DNA of 64,000 nt from NCBI RefSeq assembly GCF_051401765.1, contig NC_135073.1:5022001-5086000 (forward strand). Direction: 5' to 3'. This DNA is from Calliopsis andreniformis (taxonomy: Eukaryota; Arthropoda; Insecta; Hymenoptera; Andrenidae). Positions 1 to 10,360 of this stretch are shown in pieces; positions within the stretch are counted from its first letter, which is position 1, and every line of letters starts with the position of its first letter. The translations under genes and the position numbers were made by a program. The notes beneath the pieces were generated by a model, which searched no databases, was not told the DNA's origin, and was given only the letters and a program-made list of their open reading frames with translations.

Positions 1-1372
1 AAGAAGCAATGGATTTAAATACATCACGACGATTTTTATTCTAGCACATATTATTTAACTTTTACGAGATAAGCATGTTACAAAAAATGTTTGATTAACA
101 AAATTATGAATAAACAAAACAAAACAAAAATTATGAATAACGATGCCACAGTTAAGCTTTCGTTTGATAATTATGAACATTGGAATATTAAGTAATAGAA
201 TCTGTCTGAAACTTGACAAATTGAATAGCCAACACCAAGCTTCTGACAGGGGTTAAGTCATGGGAGAACGTAAGTGTGGAATTACCATAGTATGTAATTA
301 CCGTAGTATGTAATTACCATTGCCACTATTCGGTTCGAGTGTCGTAGAATGTATGCAGAATTTTACCCCAACAGTGTGGGACGAGCGTCTCCTTACATCA
401 GTAGTATAACAATTACTGCTATCTTAAACGCTTGTAATTAAATCGGTAAGATCTGACATAGCATAAGTTACTCTTAATAATTGTACTGTTTTTACACTCA
501 TTTGACATACTTAATTATAGACAAAATGATTTAGTACATAATTCAATTTTAAAAGAAAATTTACTTGTACATACTGTTTCTGATTTCACTAATTCCATTA
601 CCAATCGAAAGTTCAATTGCAATTTTTATATTCTAAATTTTTGTATTATTTGGATGTATCAAATTTTCCTTCGCGCAAAATAAAATTTTGCCGAAATATC
701 CATTACAGTATGGTATTATTTGCCATTAGTTCCTTTTTATTTGGAATATTTACGTATTACTGTGTCACTAATTCATTATTATATATTAAAACATCAATAA
801 CGCTTTATTAAAAAAATAGGACAGTTAGAATTCTTTATAAGAAAATCTTTTGCTTCAAGTAAAATACATATGTATGAATGCAGAGTATTTAAATATCAAT
901 CACTTTTCAGAAATAATATTTCTAATCAATGTCATATGTCATAAAAATGTATTCTTACCCAAAATGTACAAAACTATAAAAAAAAGTAATATTCAAAACA
1001 TTGTTCGTTTCTTAAAGACTTAGACATGATGACAATTCGTATGACCAACGTATCGTCTAGCAGCAAGGGCTGCAAAAAATTAGCATGATATTGAATACAA
1101 GGGACATGCTCTTCACAGAATATTGCATAAATTACCAAACGAAATTACTCTCACTGAAACCAGGAAATCAAGAAATGTGAAATGAAAGACCAAAAATAGA
1201 AATGTTTACGAAACTGTAAAATTAGCCAAATAGAAAATTTCAAATTAGGACAACAGACATTAGCGTTATAAAATAATTACTCTATATCATTAAAAAGGAA
1301 AATAAAATTAAAAGCAAAGAAACTTTTCTCCATTTAACAATAAATGAGCAATATACAAGGAGATTTTCTCGC
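1..1372. other. gene-free AT-rich flank
   Basis: I see no coding exon, RNA gene or clear transposon here apart from the short tandem repeat listed at 279-320. Open frames are short, AT-driven and lack splice context. Confidence 0.6.
279..320. repeat. short tandem repeat, about 16-bp unit
   Basis: The unit gtaattaccrtagtat appears about 2.6 times head to tail, with an A/G difference between copies. It is a minor minisatellite with no gene beside it. Confidence 0.7.
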
Positions 1373-1487
1373 TAGGAGATTCAAAGCAGTGCCGTCGTGA
1401 AAACATTGCCACGTAAGGGGCCCACACTGCTCTTATGTGCTTTTCCGCTGCAATGTTTTTATGGGAGCACTGTCTTTGAGTCTCCTA
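1373..1487. mobile_element. short palindromic MITE
   Basis: The left arm starts TAGGAGATTCAAAGCAGTG and the reverse complement of the right end starts TAGGAGACTCAAAGACAGTG. The similarity continues through an AAAACATTGC block for about 45 bp. The two arms nearly fill the 115-bp element, leaving a short centre around GGGGCCC. There is no coding capacity. The structure fits a miniature inverted-repeat transposable element; the parent family was not identified. Confidence 0.6.
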
Positions 1488-2986
1488 TTGGACAATTATT
1501 TAATCTACTAAATATCTAAATATCAACTAAATATCATTACTAAATATCAAAATAGGTAACCATTATTTACGAATCTTTTGACATGAATTTTTATCAAAAT
1601 AAATTTCATACATGTATTTAAATACTAAACCGATCAGGAATTGGGTTCTAATCAGCAAATGGGTCCTTGATGGTACTTCTTTTTCAGATTTTTTATTATT
1701 AATAAAATAATACTATATAATATTATTTAATATTATTTAATACTATTTAATATTATGTAATATTAATTTTTACATCTTCTATGAATCAGTGCACTATGAA
1801 TGTTTAATAGTAACTCGAGAAATTCGGGTAATGCAAAGATACAAATATAGTAATGCTGAAATAAGACACAAATATTCGAATATAATATAAACAATACAAT
1901 ACTTGAAAAACATTCACAGTAATTGAATATTTATGAAATATTCGAGATTAAAATTACTCGCATAATCCCAACCTTGGTTTTATTTACAGTTTCGAAACAT
2001 TCTGTATACGTAATCGAAAACAATGAGATGAGCTATCTGTTGATTACGTACTGTCGAATTTGGTACAGTCTTATTCCAAATGATACTTTATCCTTTGCAT
2101 GGCATGGGTGTGAACTCCGATGATATAAAGGAATCGTCATCGGACGTTATACTTACGTAAAAAAATGGAGAATAATCTAAACAAAAAGAGACGGATAAAA
2201 AGCATTGATACAGGAGTATCAAAATGATTCACCGGCAGACGCGGCACGCCGGAAGTCACTGATTGTTCCGAAGGATGGTGACCTCTGTGTCCCTGTCTGC
2301 CGAGGGTCAATCGCCTTTTTGCCAATTAACTCGATCCCTCTGCCGTTGTAAATTAGGCAGAAACTTCTATTAACGAAGCCCCGGTAAGCCAGAAAATTCA
2401 GTGGCCGAATGGGACTATTCGACACATCACGATGACCAAGTTGAATTTCTTATAAATAATTAAATAGTGTTCACTGCTAATCTATTCATTGAACAGATTT
2501 TCATTCAACAAGAACGTATTTCGAAAAAATTGTTTTTTATTTGTTTTTTATAAAGGTGAATAAAATAAGAAATATTTTTGAAATTGTTGAGTTCACCTTT
2601 ATTACCCTCAACGCCTCAATTCAGCCCATACAAAAATCCAAAACATTTTAATGCACACATTTAAAAAATAAGTCATTGCCTTTTAATTTGAAGTTTAATT
2701 CGATTATTATCTGACATTCATCATAGTGAACCCGAATGACATTAAAAAGTGAATAACTATTAATTTTATCATGAACAAAGAATATTCGTTATGATTTAAC
2801 TTATTGTTAGCCTTATTTATTTTTTTTTTTTTTGCAGTGATTAATAGTATTGATTTAAAGGTCATATTGTGTATATTATTGCATATCATCAATTGAACCA
2901 AATGTACGTAATTGATAACATCAATGTAAATGCTATGACTAGACTTATGCGTTTCTAACTGCGTGTAACTGAAAAAATCGGTAATG
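1488..2986. other. gene-free stretch with one GC-rich block
   Basis: Mostly AT-rich sequence. Positions about 2195-2430 are clearly richer in GC and CpG than their surroundings. Short frames overlap there on both strands, but none has recognisable protein features. The block could be a regulatory element, an untranslated exon or an old insertion; the sequence does not decide. Confidence 0.4.
1711..1766. repeat. AT-rich tandem repeat, 10-bp unit
   Basis: Five to six copies of a 10-mer close to tattatttaa follow one another, with single-base variants such as tactatttaa and tattatgtaa. Confidence 0.75.
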
Positions 2987-2988
2987 TA

Positions 2989-3354
2989 CCCATATAGCAC
3001 AGAGACGTCTTAAACACTTCTTAAAGATATCGAGTAAAGTTCTAAAAATGTCCAAAAGACGTCTTTGAAACCTACGAAGTTATAAATCAGTATGCCTTTA
3101 GGACGTCTTAAATGATATTCATAAGACGTTTTAAAAACGTCCAGATTACGTCTATAAGACACTTCGACAAAAAATCAGACGTCTTTAAGATGTTCATCTA
3201 GCGTATCTTTAAGACGCCTTATAAACATAAATTTCAGAAGTCTTTAAAACGTGTACTGACGGATGTTTTTAAGATATCCAAATTATGCCGTAAGACGTTT
3301 AAGCATAAAGTAGACATAAAATAGATGTCTTCAAGACATTGTGTGCTATCTGGG
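2989..3354. mobile_element. TA-flanked MITE with internal AGACGTCT motifs
   Basis: The left end reads CCCATATAGCACAGAGACG and the reverse complement of the right end reads CCCAGATAGCACACAATG. Both are immediately flanked by TA (2987-2988 and 3355-3356), as expected for a Tc1/mariner-type target duplication. The interior has no open frame. It is filled with perfect or one-off copies of the palindromic 8-mer AGACGTCT (perfect at 3003, 3057 and 3177; variants at 3101, 3124, 3212 and 3292). A non-autonomous DNA transposon is the simplest reading. Confidence 0.7.
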
Positions 3355-3356
3355 TA

Positions 3357-4790
3357 TTCATGATAATACAGCACGATATTTTTAAATTGACCGTATCTTA
3401 CAAAGTTCATGTTTCTATCATTACAATATTATAAGTGACAAGAGAAAAATTCGACTATGCATGTAGTATATAATATTAATAATGTAATATTTCAAAATTT
3501 GATGAGGATAATAACGTCTGACACGAAAAGAATAAAAAATAGAGCAGTTACATTACCTCATAAATAAATACTTTCATTTAAAATCATAATTCAGATTTTC
3601 GACTTTATCAACTGTAAGTATTAAGAATACAGTTTTCATCATTATCGACTTTAATAAAATTGAAAAACTAAGCTCGGACACAGGCGAGTATACAAGGACA
3701 GACAAGTATACAGGATAGACTGGACATTCAATGGACTTCCGTGTCCTCACGTTCTGAAATACCGACGGCTCGAGAAACCACTGGTTTTCGAGCGTCCTCT
3801 GCGATTTTTGAGCGGTGGATGTAGGAAACGTATTCTTTTCACGCTGATAGTGCAGGCAAACGAGAAAATATTCCTATCATACCATCACCCAATATACAAG
3901 GTATCCTACTAAACTATCCTTATTCATTCTTATAATTTCAAGTAATAAGCGAATGCTATTTACGAAAGATATATTGCTGCAGAAAGCTTATACCAGAGTG
4001 ACAATAGTTACTCTAAATGAGATACCTAATTTTTTATGGTTAAATACAGTGGAATAAGGAATTCTACATAATATTCTTTGAATTAGTTAGTACATCCGAA
4101 AAATAGAAATACCAACAAATGCGTGAATAATAAATTCTAGTGATGAATAAGAATCGCTTAATACAGCTGGTAAAAAAAAAACTGATTAAGAACTTCAAAG
4201 GATAGGTAGTACACATTTTACAGAGAACGACAGGGAGATATGTAGATGTAATCAAAGTCCCATCGGTTTTCCCTTATAAAAATCTTACAGTCGAAAACTT
4301 AAACTAGTAAGCCAAAGACATCTGACCAACGGTCAAGCTGTTCACTGGCCGGGGTGGTCGAGGGTAGCTCAGAATAGTCGAAGGGAGTTTGGAACGAGTC
4401 TGGAGAGTCTGAAACGAGTGACCGGAAAAACAGGAACCAATTACTAAACTGCGAGATTAATCGTACGAAAAATAATATACGAGCAGTGAATATTTTCCAC
4501 ATTTATTAACTAACAGATTCGTTGAATGTGTGCGATTGTAAATCAGAACATATATATAGAAATTGTCGCTGAAATTATCATTTTATGGAAAATATCAATT
4601 TTTCGCAAAATATTGTTTGTTAGATCAATCTCGAAATTTCTATCACCTGAAGTACTTCTCCGATTAAGTTCGATTGGTTTTCTCCGACAGAGTATAAAAT
4701 TTTTAAATAAGCTATAAATAAGATACATCAAAAGTTATTAAAATAGTTAAAAATATAAAATATTCTACAATAAGTATTATTATGTGAGCG
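3357..4790. other. gene-free stretch
   Basis: I see no supported gene. A moderately GC-rich patch lies at about 4310-4450. The remainder is AT-rich with chance short frames only. Confidence 0.5.
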
Positions 4791-4791
4791 A

Positions 4792-5440
4792 AAACTTATG
4801 TTCGTAATTTTGTTTGCAGGATTATTAATTTAAAAAGTGTATCGAAATACACAGAAATATTGATAAGATTATGCCTTGTCTGCTTGATCTCATTATTTTA
4901 AGATTTTAACCTATCCCGTAATTTCTTGCAGGCTCATATAATATTAAATCGGTATCAGAAGCTCTTACATTGATAAACGAATACGAAAAAAGTAATCAAT
5001 TTAGCATGGGGTGCTTACAGATGTAGGAATCTGCTTTATCGAGTCACTGAGAAAGACGCACTTGTTCCTCGAATAGAAAGAGAGATCTGATTGGCTATAC
5101 AATTTGACAACATTGCTTGAAATACGCATCCAGTGTTGGGTCCCTGCTGGGCCATGTGGCCATGTGCTAGCCGCTGGCACACCCAGGACTCAACTCTGGA
5201 AAATTGCATTGTACATAATGCAATCGTCCAAATGGTGCAGCTTTTGTATAAAATTTGTTTTGTACAACGTATACCTTAGAAATTATAGAGATATGTGAAT
5301 TGCATGGACCACCCTGTATTACTATCGATGTTACAATAACAAGATGAAGCAGACAAGTCATAATCTTATCAATATTTCTATATACTCCGATACACTTTTT
5401 AAATTAATAATCTTGCAAACAAAATTACAAACATAAGCTT
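4792..5440. mobile_element. inverted-repeat element with about 98-bp arms
   Basis: The left arm (about 4792-4890) and the reverse complement of the right arm (about 5341-5440) match at roughly 90 percent by eye. The match runs from AACTTATGTTYGTAATTTTG through AAAAAGTGTATCG to TATTGATAAGATTATG. The 450-bp centre has no long open frame. It contains another transposon-like end near 5310 (ACCACCCTGTATTA), which hints at a nested insertion. This looks like a non-autonomous DNA transposon or foldback element. Confidence 0.65.
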
Positions 5441-5828
5441 ATTTCAGTATTTAGCTGTTTATTTTCAGAATTTTAAGATATTTCAGTTTTATTGAAAGAC
5501 TGTACTTTTATAGACTGTACATTTATAGTGTCATGATAATGGACTGCATTTGAAAAATTAACAAAAGCAGTGAAAAAGAAAAACAAAAAATAAATTGGAA
5601 ATTTAAATGAAGACACAATAAAAGTTGAATGCATATTAGTAACATTTCTCAAACTGACTTAAATAATACTTCCAGAGTCTATTGATCCCAAATCCTATGT
5701 GTATATATAATAAGGGTGAAAAATCGGATAAAATGAACGCTGTTTTCATAAAAACATTCTACTGATGGCAACCACACTATCGCAAAGTTTTATCAGTGGT
5801 CAAACTTTGCCATCTTATCGAATGATCG

Positions 5829-6068
5829 TTAAATCAACTGCTTGCAATTGCCTCGAGGATCTCGCGCTGGTTGCATATCTATTTGTATACCTTCCCTTTC
5901 GCTTTTCTTTCTAGTCGTGATTAAATGATTTATTTCACGATTGGTCAGATTCTCAACCAATAGCTCAACTGAATCGCTTGTTATCTTTCTGTAAAATATT
6001 TTAAACGCATGAATACACGAAGATGTAAAACTGACCATCCTCTTGGGCAGTGAAGAATCTTCTTTCAA
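5829..6068 (-). other. possible orphan coding exon, unrecognised
   Basis: A 79-codon minus-strand frame ends in TAA at 5829. Its nominal first codon is TTG, with the first internal ATG about ten codons in. A credible acceptor (a T-rich tract ending in acag) lies inside it, so part of the frame could be a 3' exon. The product would be charged, hydrophilic and without a domain I recognise. A GC-rich block with a minus-strand donor lies upstream at 6897. It may equally be a chance frame. Confidence 0.15.
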
Positions 6069-6896
6069 GTTGCAATTAGTTGGAACTGATGTTAACTTTT
6101 TTTATTTATAGAAATAATTTTATTGATGAAGAAAAGAATTAACTATAGGATATTTTAATAAGAAGTATTGGCTATCTGTTGAAGTTGGAAAGAAAAAAAG
6201 GTATTAAAGGCACTGAAACTGTTGACTAAAGGTAAAATTGAAAAACTAACAGGATGAAAAATGAAATATTTAGACTATAGGTAGAATCAAATTATTGACA
6301 AGATTCTTTATCTGAAATAAGAATTTATCACTTATCAACTGTCTGAATCAACGTTAAAAAATTTCAAATAGTAAAAAAATATGCAAGATACCACATACTG
6401 AAAACAATTGTTAAAACTCTGCCATCATGTATAATGATAAGATTAAAAAGGTACAAATTAGAATGTTTTAATCGTTTTACTGTACGTAGTTCAAAATCCA
6501 ATGTATCAGTTTTTGACAGTTTATCAAAACAACACCTTCCTAAAACTCCCAATCAATTTATAATATAAATTATAAAACAGATAAATTTTGTACTAGAGAA
6601 ATGCATCTACAAATATTAGCTCCAATAATAAAAATAGACAAATCATTACGTAAAACCTTATCAAAAGATAAAACCAAGTAACTACATACTTTAGTTTACA
6701 TTAGTTAAAATATGTAAAATGCTTAAACTTCAGTTTCAATAAGAACACATATCTTTCCAATAATCTGCTCGTTAGAAATAAACAAAGAACAAAGTTTTGT
6801 AAAAACAAATTACAAAATTCCCAACTTCCTTGCAATAAATATTCAAAATACTAACAGAGAGATACATATTTTTACAACAAAACAGAATCTTTTACC

Positions 6897-7290
6897 TCGC
6901 GTTAACTCAGTCTCACGGTCGGATAAGAAAACTTTTAAGGGAACAAATAAGACATGCGAATACTTGCATATGAAGAATTCAAACAGTGTCATTGCGATAA
7001 GATAATCTGGCGCGCACGACAGGAAGACCGAGCGTCGAGCAAGAAGTCCGGAAACGGTTTAGTAGGTACGAATGCCCGCGAGTGTCAACGAACTGATCTT
7101 CATTTGCGCGGAATACTAATTTCAGGTGTGAGAGAAAGTTAAACTACCTGCGGCTGGGTATATCTCACGCTAATTCCGTCGAAATCGCTGTGCAAACTAT
7201 TGTCGCGTGAATTTCGAGTAATTAGAGTTAATAGGGCCGACTGAAACGTGACAACCGCGATTTGCTGACTTTATGCTTGCGGTTAATCCG
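6897..7290 (-). promoter_or_regulatory. CpG-rich island, possible minus-strand 5' exon
   Basis: This block is much richer in GC and CpG than its flanks. On the minus strand it ends at a good donor, GCGAG followed by GTAAAA, at 6896. That is the look of an untranslated first exon and promoter region. I find no recognisable coding exon downstream of it on that strand, so the gene it might serve is unknown. Confidence 0.3.
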
Positions 7291-7526
7291 AAAATTGCAC
7301 TAGAATGCATTTGAGTGTCAAAGAACATACCCGAGAGATAGAAATGCAAATAACATCAGGTAGAATTTACGTAGAAGATGCATTACACAAAACATGAAAT
7401 ATATGAGAGTCGCTTTAATGATATAGTTTTACAAAATTGTAGCTTCCTGGATTACCTTTCATACTTTACTAACCTACTATTTTCGAATTTTGAAAGAATG
7501 CTATCTGCAGTTTCTTTTGTACACAA

Positions 7527-8405
7527 GGTGTCTCAGATAAAGTATTATGAGGTGGTATTTCCGAAACAACTGCAAGTATTGACTTTTTATTTTAATTCAA
7601 ATGACTCAGAAGGGTTAACGTTTTAGGATACAAAACATTTGAGGAATAATTTTCTAGGCTGTGTAATAATTTTCTAGGCTGTACTACTATTTTTTTGTAG
7701 TTATTATATAGTTATACATTTTAATAGTTATTATCCAAGCTAACAACTTTTACTTGATACATTTTTTTTAATTTGTATAGTTAAAACACTACAACGAAGA
7801 ATACATTTCTCAAGAAAAGCTTAAGGGAAGTTAGAAAGATATCAAGGTAAACGTAACTTACGACTCAAATTTACTTTATTACGTATTCGAAATGCTGTCC
7901 ATTCATTTCCAAACATTTATTTATTCTATTGACGATATTTTTACATGCTTCTGATAACATTCTTGACGATATCAAGTCACAACGGTTTTTATTCTTTTCT
8001 ACATCTCTCATGTCTCATAAATATTTGGAAATGAATGACCAGCATTTCGTGACCAGCGTGCATAAAATCAATTTTAATTGTAAGTAACGTTTATTTTGTC
8101 AGCTTTTCATCCTCTCTTAAGCTACTCTTGAGAAACGCATTCTTCGCTATAATTTAACTATACCAAATAAAAAAAATGTTTCAAGTAAAAGTTGCTAGCT
8201 TGGATAGTAACTATTAAAATATACAACTATGTAATAACTACAAAAAGATAGGGGTACAGCCCTTTTCACAGGCTAGAAAGTTATTCCCCAAATGTTTCGC
8301 ATTCTAAAACATTAGCGCCTGAGTTCTTTGAATTAAAATAAATTTAAGTCAATTTTTGCAGTGGTTTCGGAAATATCATCCTGTAACACTTTATTTGGAC
8401 ACCCC
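7527..8405. mobile_element. large inverted pair of transposon 3' ends
   Basis: Positions about 7527-7890 and the reverse complement of about 8030-8405 match along their length. Both arms carry, in order, GGTGTC at the outer edge, ATTTCCGAAAC, TTTTGTAGTTATTA, CTATCCAAGCTA or a close variant, and CATTTCCAAA near the centre. Each arm reads outward from the tail of the same transposase frame. The structure is therefore two truncated copies of one DNA transposon facing opposite ways, with about 370-bp arms and a short hinge. Confidence 0.7.
7871..8008 (-). pseudogene. transposase C-terminal remnant
   Basis: Inside the inverted element, a minus-strand frame of about 45 codons ends in TAA at 7871. 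It contains the tail motif LEMNGQHFEYVIK, the type of NGxHFE ending seen at the C-terminus of many insect DNA transposases. The frame is cut at its 5' end where the opposite arm begins. The opposite arm (around 8008-8080, +) encodes a diverged copy of the same tail, LEMNDQHF. No DDE catalytic core is present, so it cannot be active. The family assignment (Tc1/mariner-like) is inference. Confidence 0.55.
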
Positions 8406-8427
8406 CTAGAATGAAACGATTCATAAA

Positions 8428-8832
8428 GTTACGTTTCCATTAGGCAACTTTTGGTCAGGTAACCCATTTGATAAACATGAAGTTCATCAAAGCTGTTAAT
8501 GTAAACATGATTTTAACCAAGTTGAAACGATTTCTAAAGTTTATTTTAAAAGCAACTTTTGATCGGCTAATCAAGTTGTTCAATAAAAAATATACGAATG
8601 GGCTGTTTTCAGTTGAATGTTTAGAAATCGTTTTAACTTTGTACAAATGGTGCTTACATGGGCCACTTTATTCGACTCCAGGTTGATCAAGTCGATTTCC
8701 CGACCAAAAATTGCCTAATGTAAACGCAGCTTAATAGTTCAAATGGAAGTAGCTCATTTGCCTACTTTTGGTTGAAAGACTTAATCGGTCGACCAAAAGT
8801 TACCTGATATTGACGCAACTCTAGAAATGACA
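8428..8832. mobile_element. inverted-repeat element with three copies of an end motif
   Basis: The end AAGTTACGTTTCCATTAGG with CAACTTTTGGTCAGG recurs as the reverse complement at about 8690-8733 (AAGCTGCGTTTACATTAGG...TTTTTGGTCGGG). A third, more diverged reverse-complement copy lies at about 8790-8825. The 220-bp centre has no recognisable product. A small non-autonomous transposon with a partial second copy is likely. Confidence 0.5.
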
Positions 8833-10010
8833 ATAGTCGTCCGATTAATTCTGATCCCAACTTTAGTTAAATAACAGTAAAGTTGTTGCATAAGTTTTCA
8901 CACCAGTGATAATATTATACTTCTATTACTTTAATTTGGTTTATATTTCATGCTTCATATTCTCACAATTCGTTATTTTTAGTAACATACAGGATACCTG
9001 TTTTAATCAAACACAATTTACCCATGAAACAAAATAATTCAATGAATTTGTCATAATAAATACTATCGTATACAGGGTATAAACAAAATACGTGGTAATA
9101 ATTGAAAAGGAGGTTGAGGAGGAACTCAAATATAACACAAAATGTTCTACAACATATGTTCGATCTGTCTCTATTTTGCAGTAATATCTTAAAATTAACA
9201 TTTTGTGTTCCATTTAAGCATTCTTACCACTTTTTAAAATATTACTACATATGTTATTTATATCTTATATATGTACAAAAACAAAATATTCATGCCATGT
9301 AATGTCTCTCTTCATATAAAAAAACATTTGTAAAAACATTTCTTTCATAATATCGCTTCCTTAAAACATATTTTACTTCATTTAGTTAAAACAGATACAC
9401 TGTATAGGAAAATGCAACAAAACGAAATGATTCACACCTAATGACATGATGTAATTAGCAAGATTCAGCAACGATTTACTGCTGTTAAATCTATTTCGAA
9501 ATCAAAAGATACTTTCTCCTAAATAGTAACAAGCAACTTTACATATATATAAAGAGTGTTGAAAACTTGTAAAAGTAAATAGATTCTGATAATGTTGCTA
9601 ACTTTTACGTCAATAAAATTCTTTTATTAACACTCCAATGCAAATTCATAACTTACTCTTTCTTAAAATGACACTGTCCCACTAGATCCCATTAGATACT
9701 AAAATTTGACGTAGTTAAAAAAAAAACACCAAAAAATTTAAAAGTTCCATAAAGTTTCTAACATTTGTCTATCCAGCTCAGATCACATGAATTTCTCCAG
9801 AATTTGTCATGATAGTTTCATATCCTATAGCTATGCTGAGAACACTCAAGTCGAAAAACATAACAGGTATCTCATATTTTTACTTACTTCTCCGTTTTCA
9901 TATGACCAAGATATTATAGAAAGCAATAAAAAGAAAGAATTTTACATATGCATCAAATCTCCTGATAACCTTTCTGCCGCACTTGCAGCTAACTCGTCAA
10001 AGCATTGCGA
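8833..10010. other. gene-free AT-rich stretch
   Basis: I see no supported gene or RNA. The longest frames lack splice context and protein-like composition. Confidence 0.5.
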
Positions 10011-10074
10011 GTAGATCGTCGATCCGATTGACGCGTTGTCAACGTGGGCCAGTAGTTGAGTCGGGGAACACCCG

Positions 10075-10360
10075 GTATATATGAGAAGAACAGACGGCCG
10101 TCAAGGCTCGATGGGATAGGTATAGCCCGGTCCTCTGGTTTAGTGGCGTGCAAGATCTCGGCAGAGGAGAACGTGCCAAGTTCCAACGACGACGCGGTGT
10201 GCTACAATGCCGCGTTAACCGCGATCAACCACAAAGGAAACCGCCACGAAATTTCCGTTTGCACACTCCTAGAGCAACGACTGGCGGGACTACACTGTGA
10301 CAATTTGTTCGTGATGCCAGAGACCTATCCGAGCGATTATCGGGTCTAAAAGCTGCAGAG
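10075..10360 (+). promoter_or_regulatory. TATA-containing GC island, candidate 5' exon of beta-glucuronidase
   Basis: A TATATAT box at 10075-10082 sits in a CpG-rich block. The block ends at a strong donor, GCAGAG followed by GTGAGT, at 10361. The first recognised downstream plus-strand acceptor (TCATGGCAG, ending 14319) is 15 bases before the beta-glucuronidase ATG. The simplest reading is an untranslated first exon with an approximately 4-kb first intron. A 97-codon frame (10056-10349) overlaps the island but begins before the TATA box, so I do not call it coding. The linkage is inference without transcript support. Confidence 0.4.

Noticed and set aside
10056..10349. 97-codon plus-strand frame over the TATA-containing island
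   Set aside because: Its ATG lies before the TATA box, so it would not be in the transcript proposed from that promoter.
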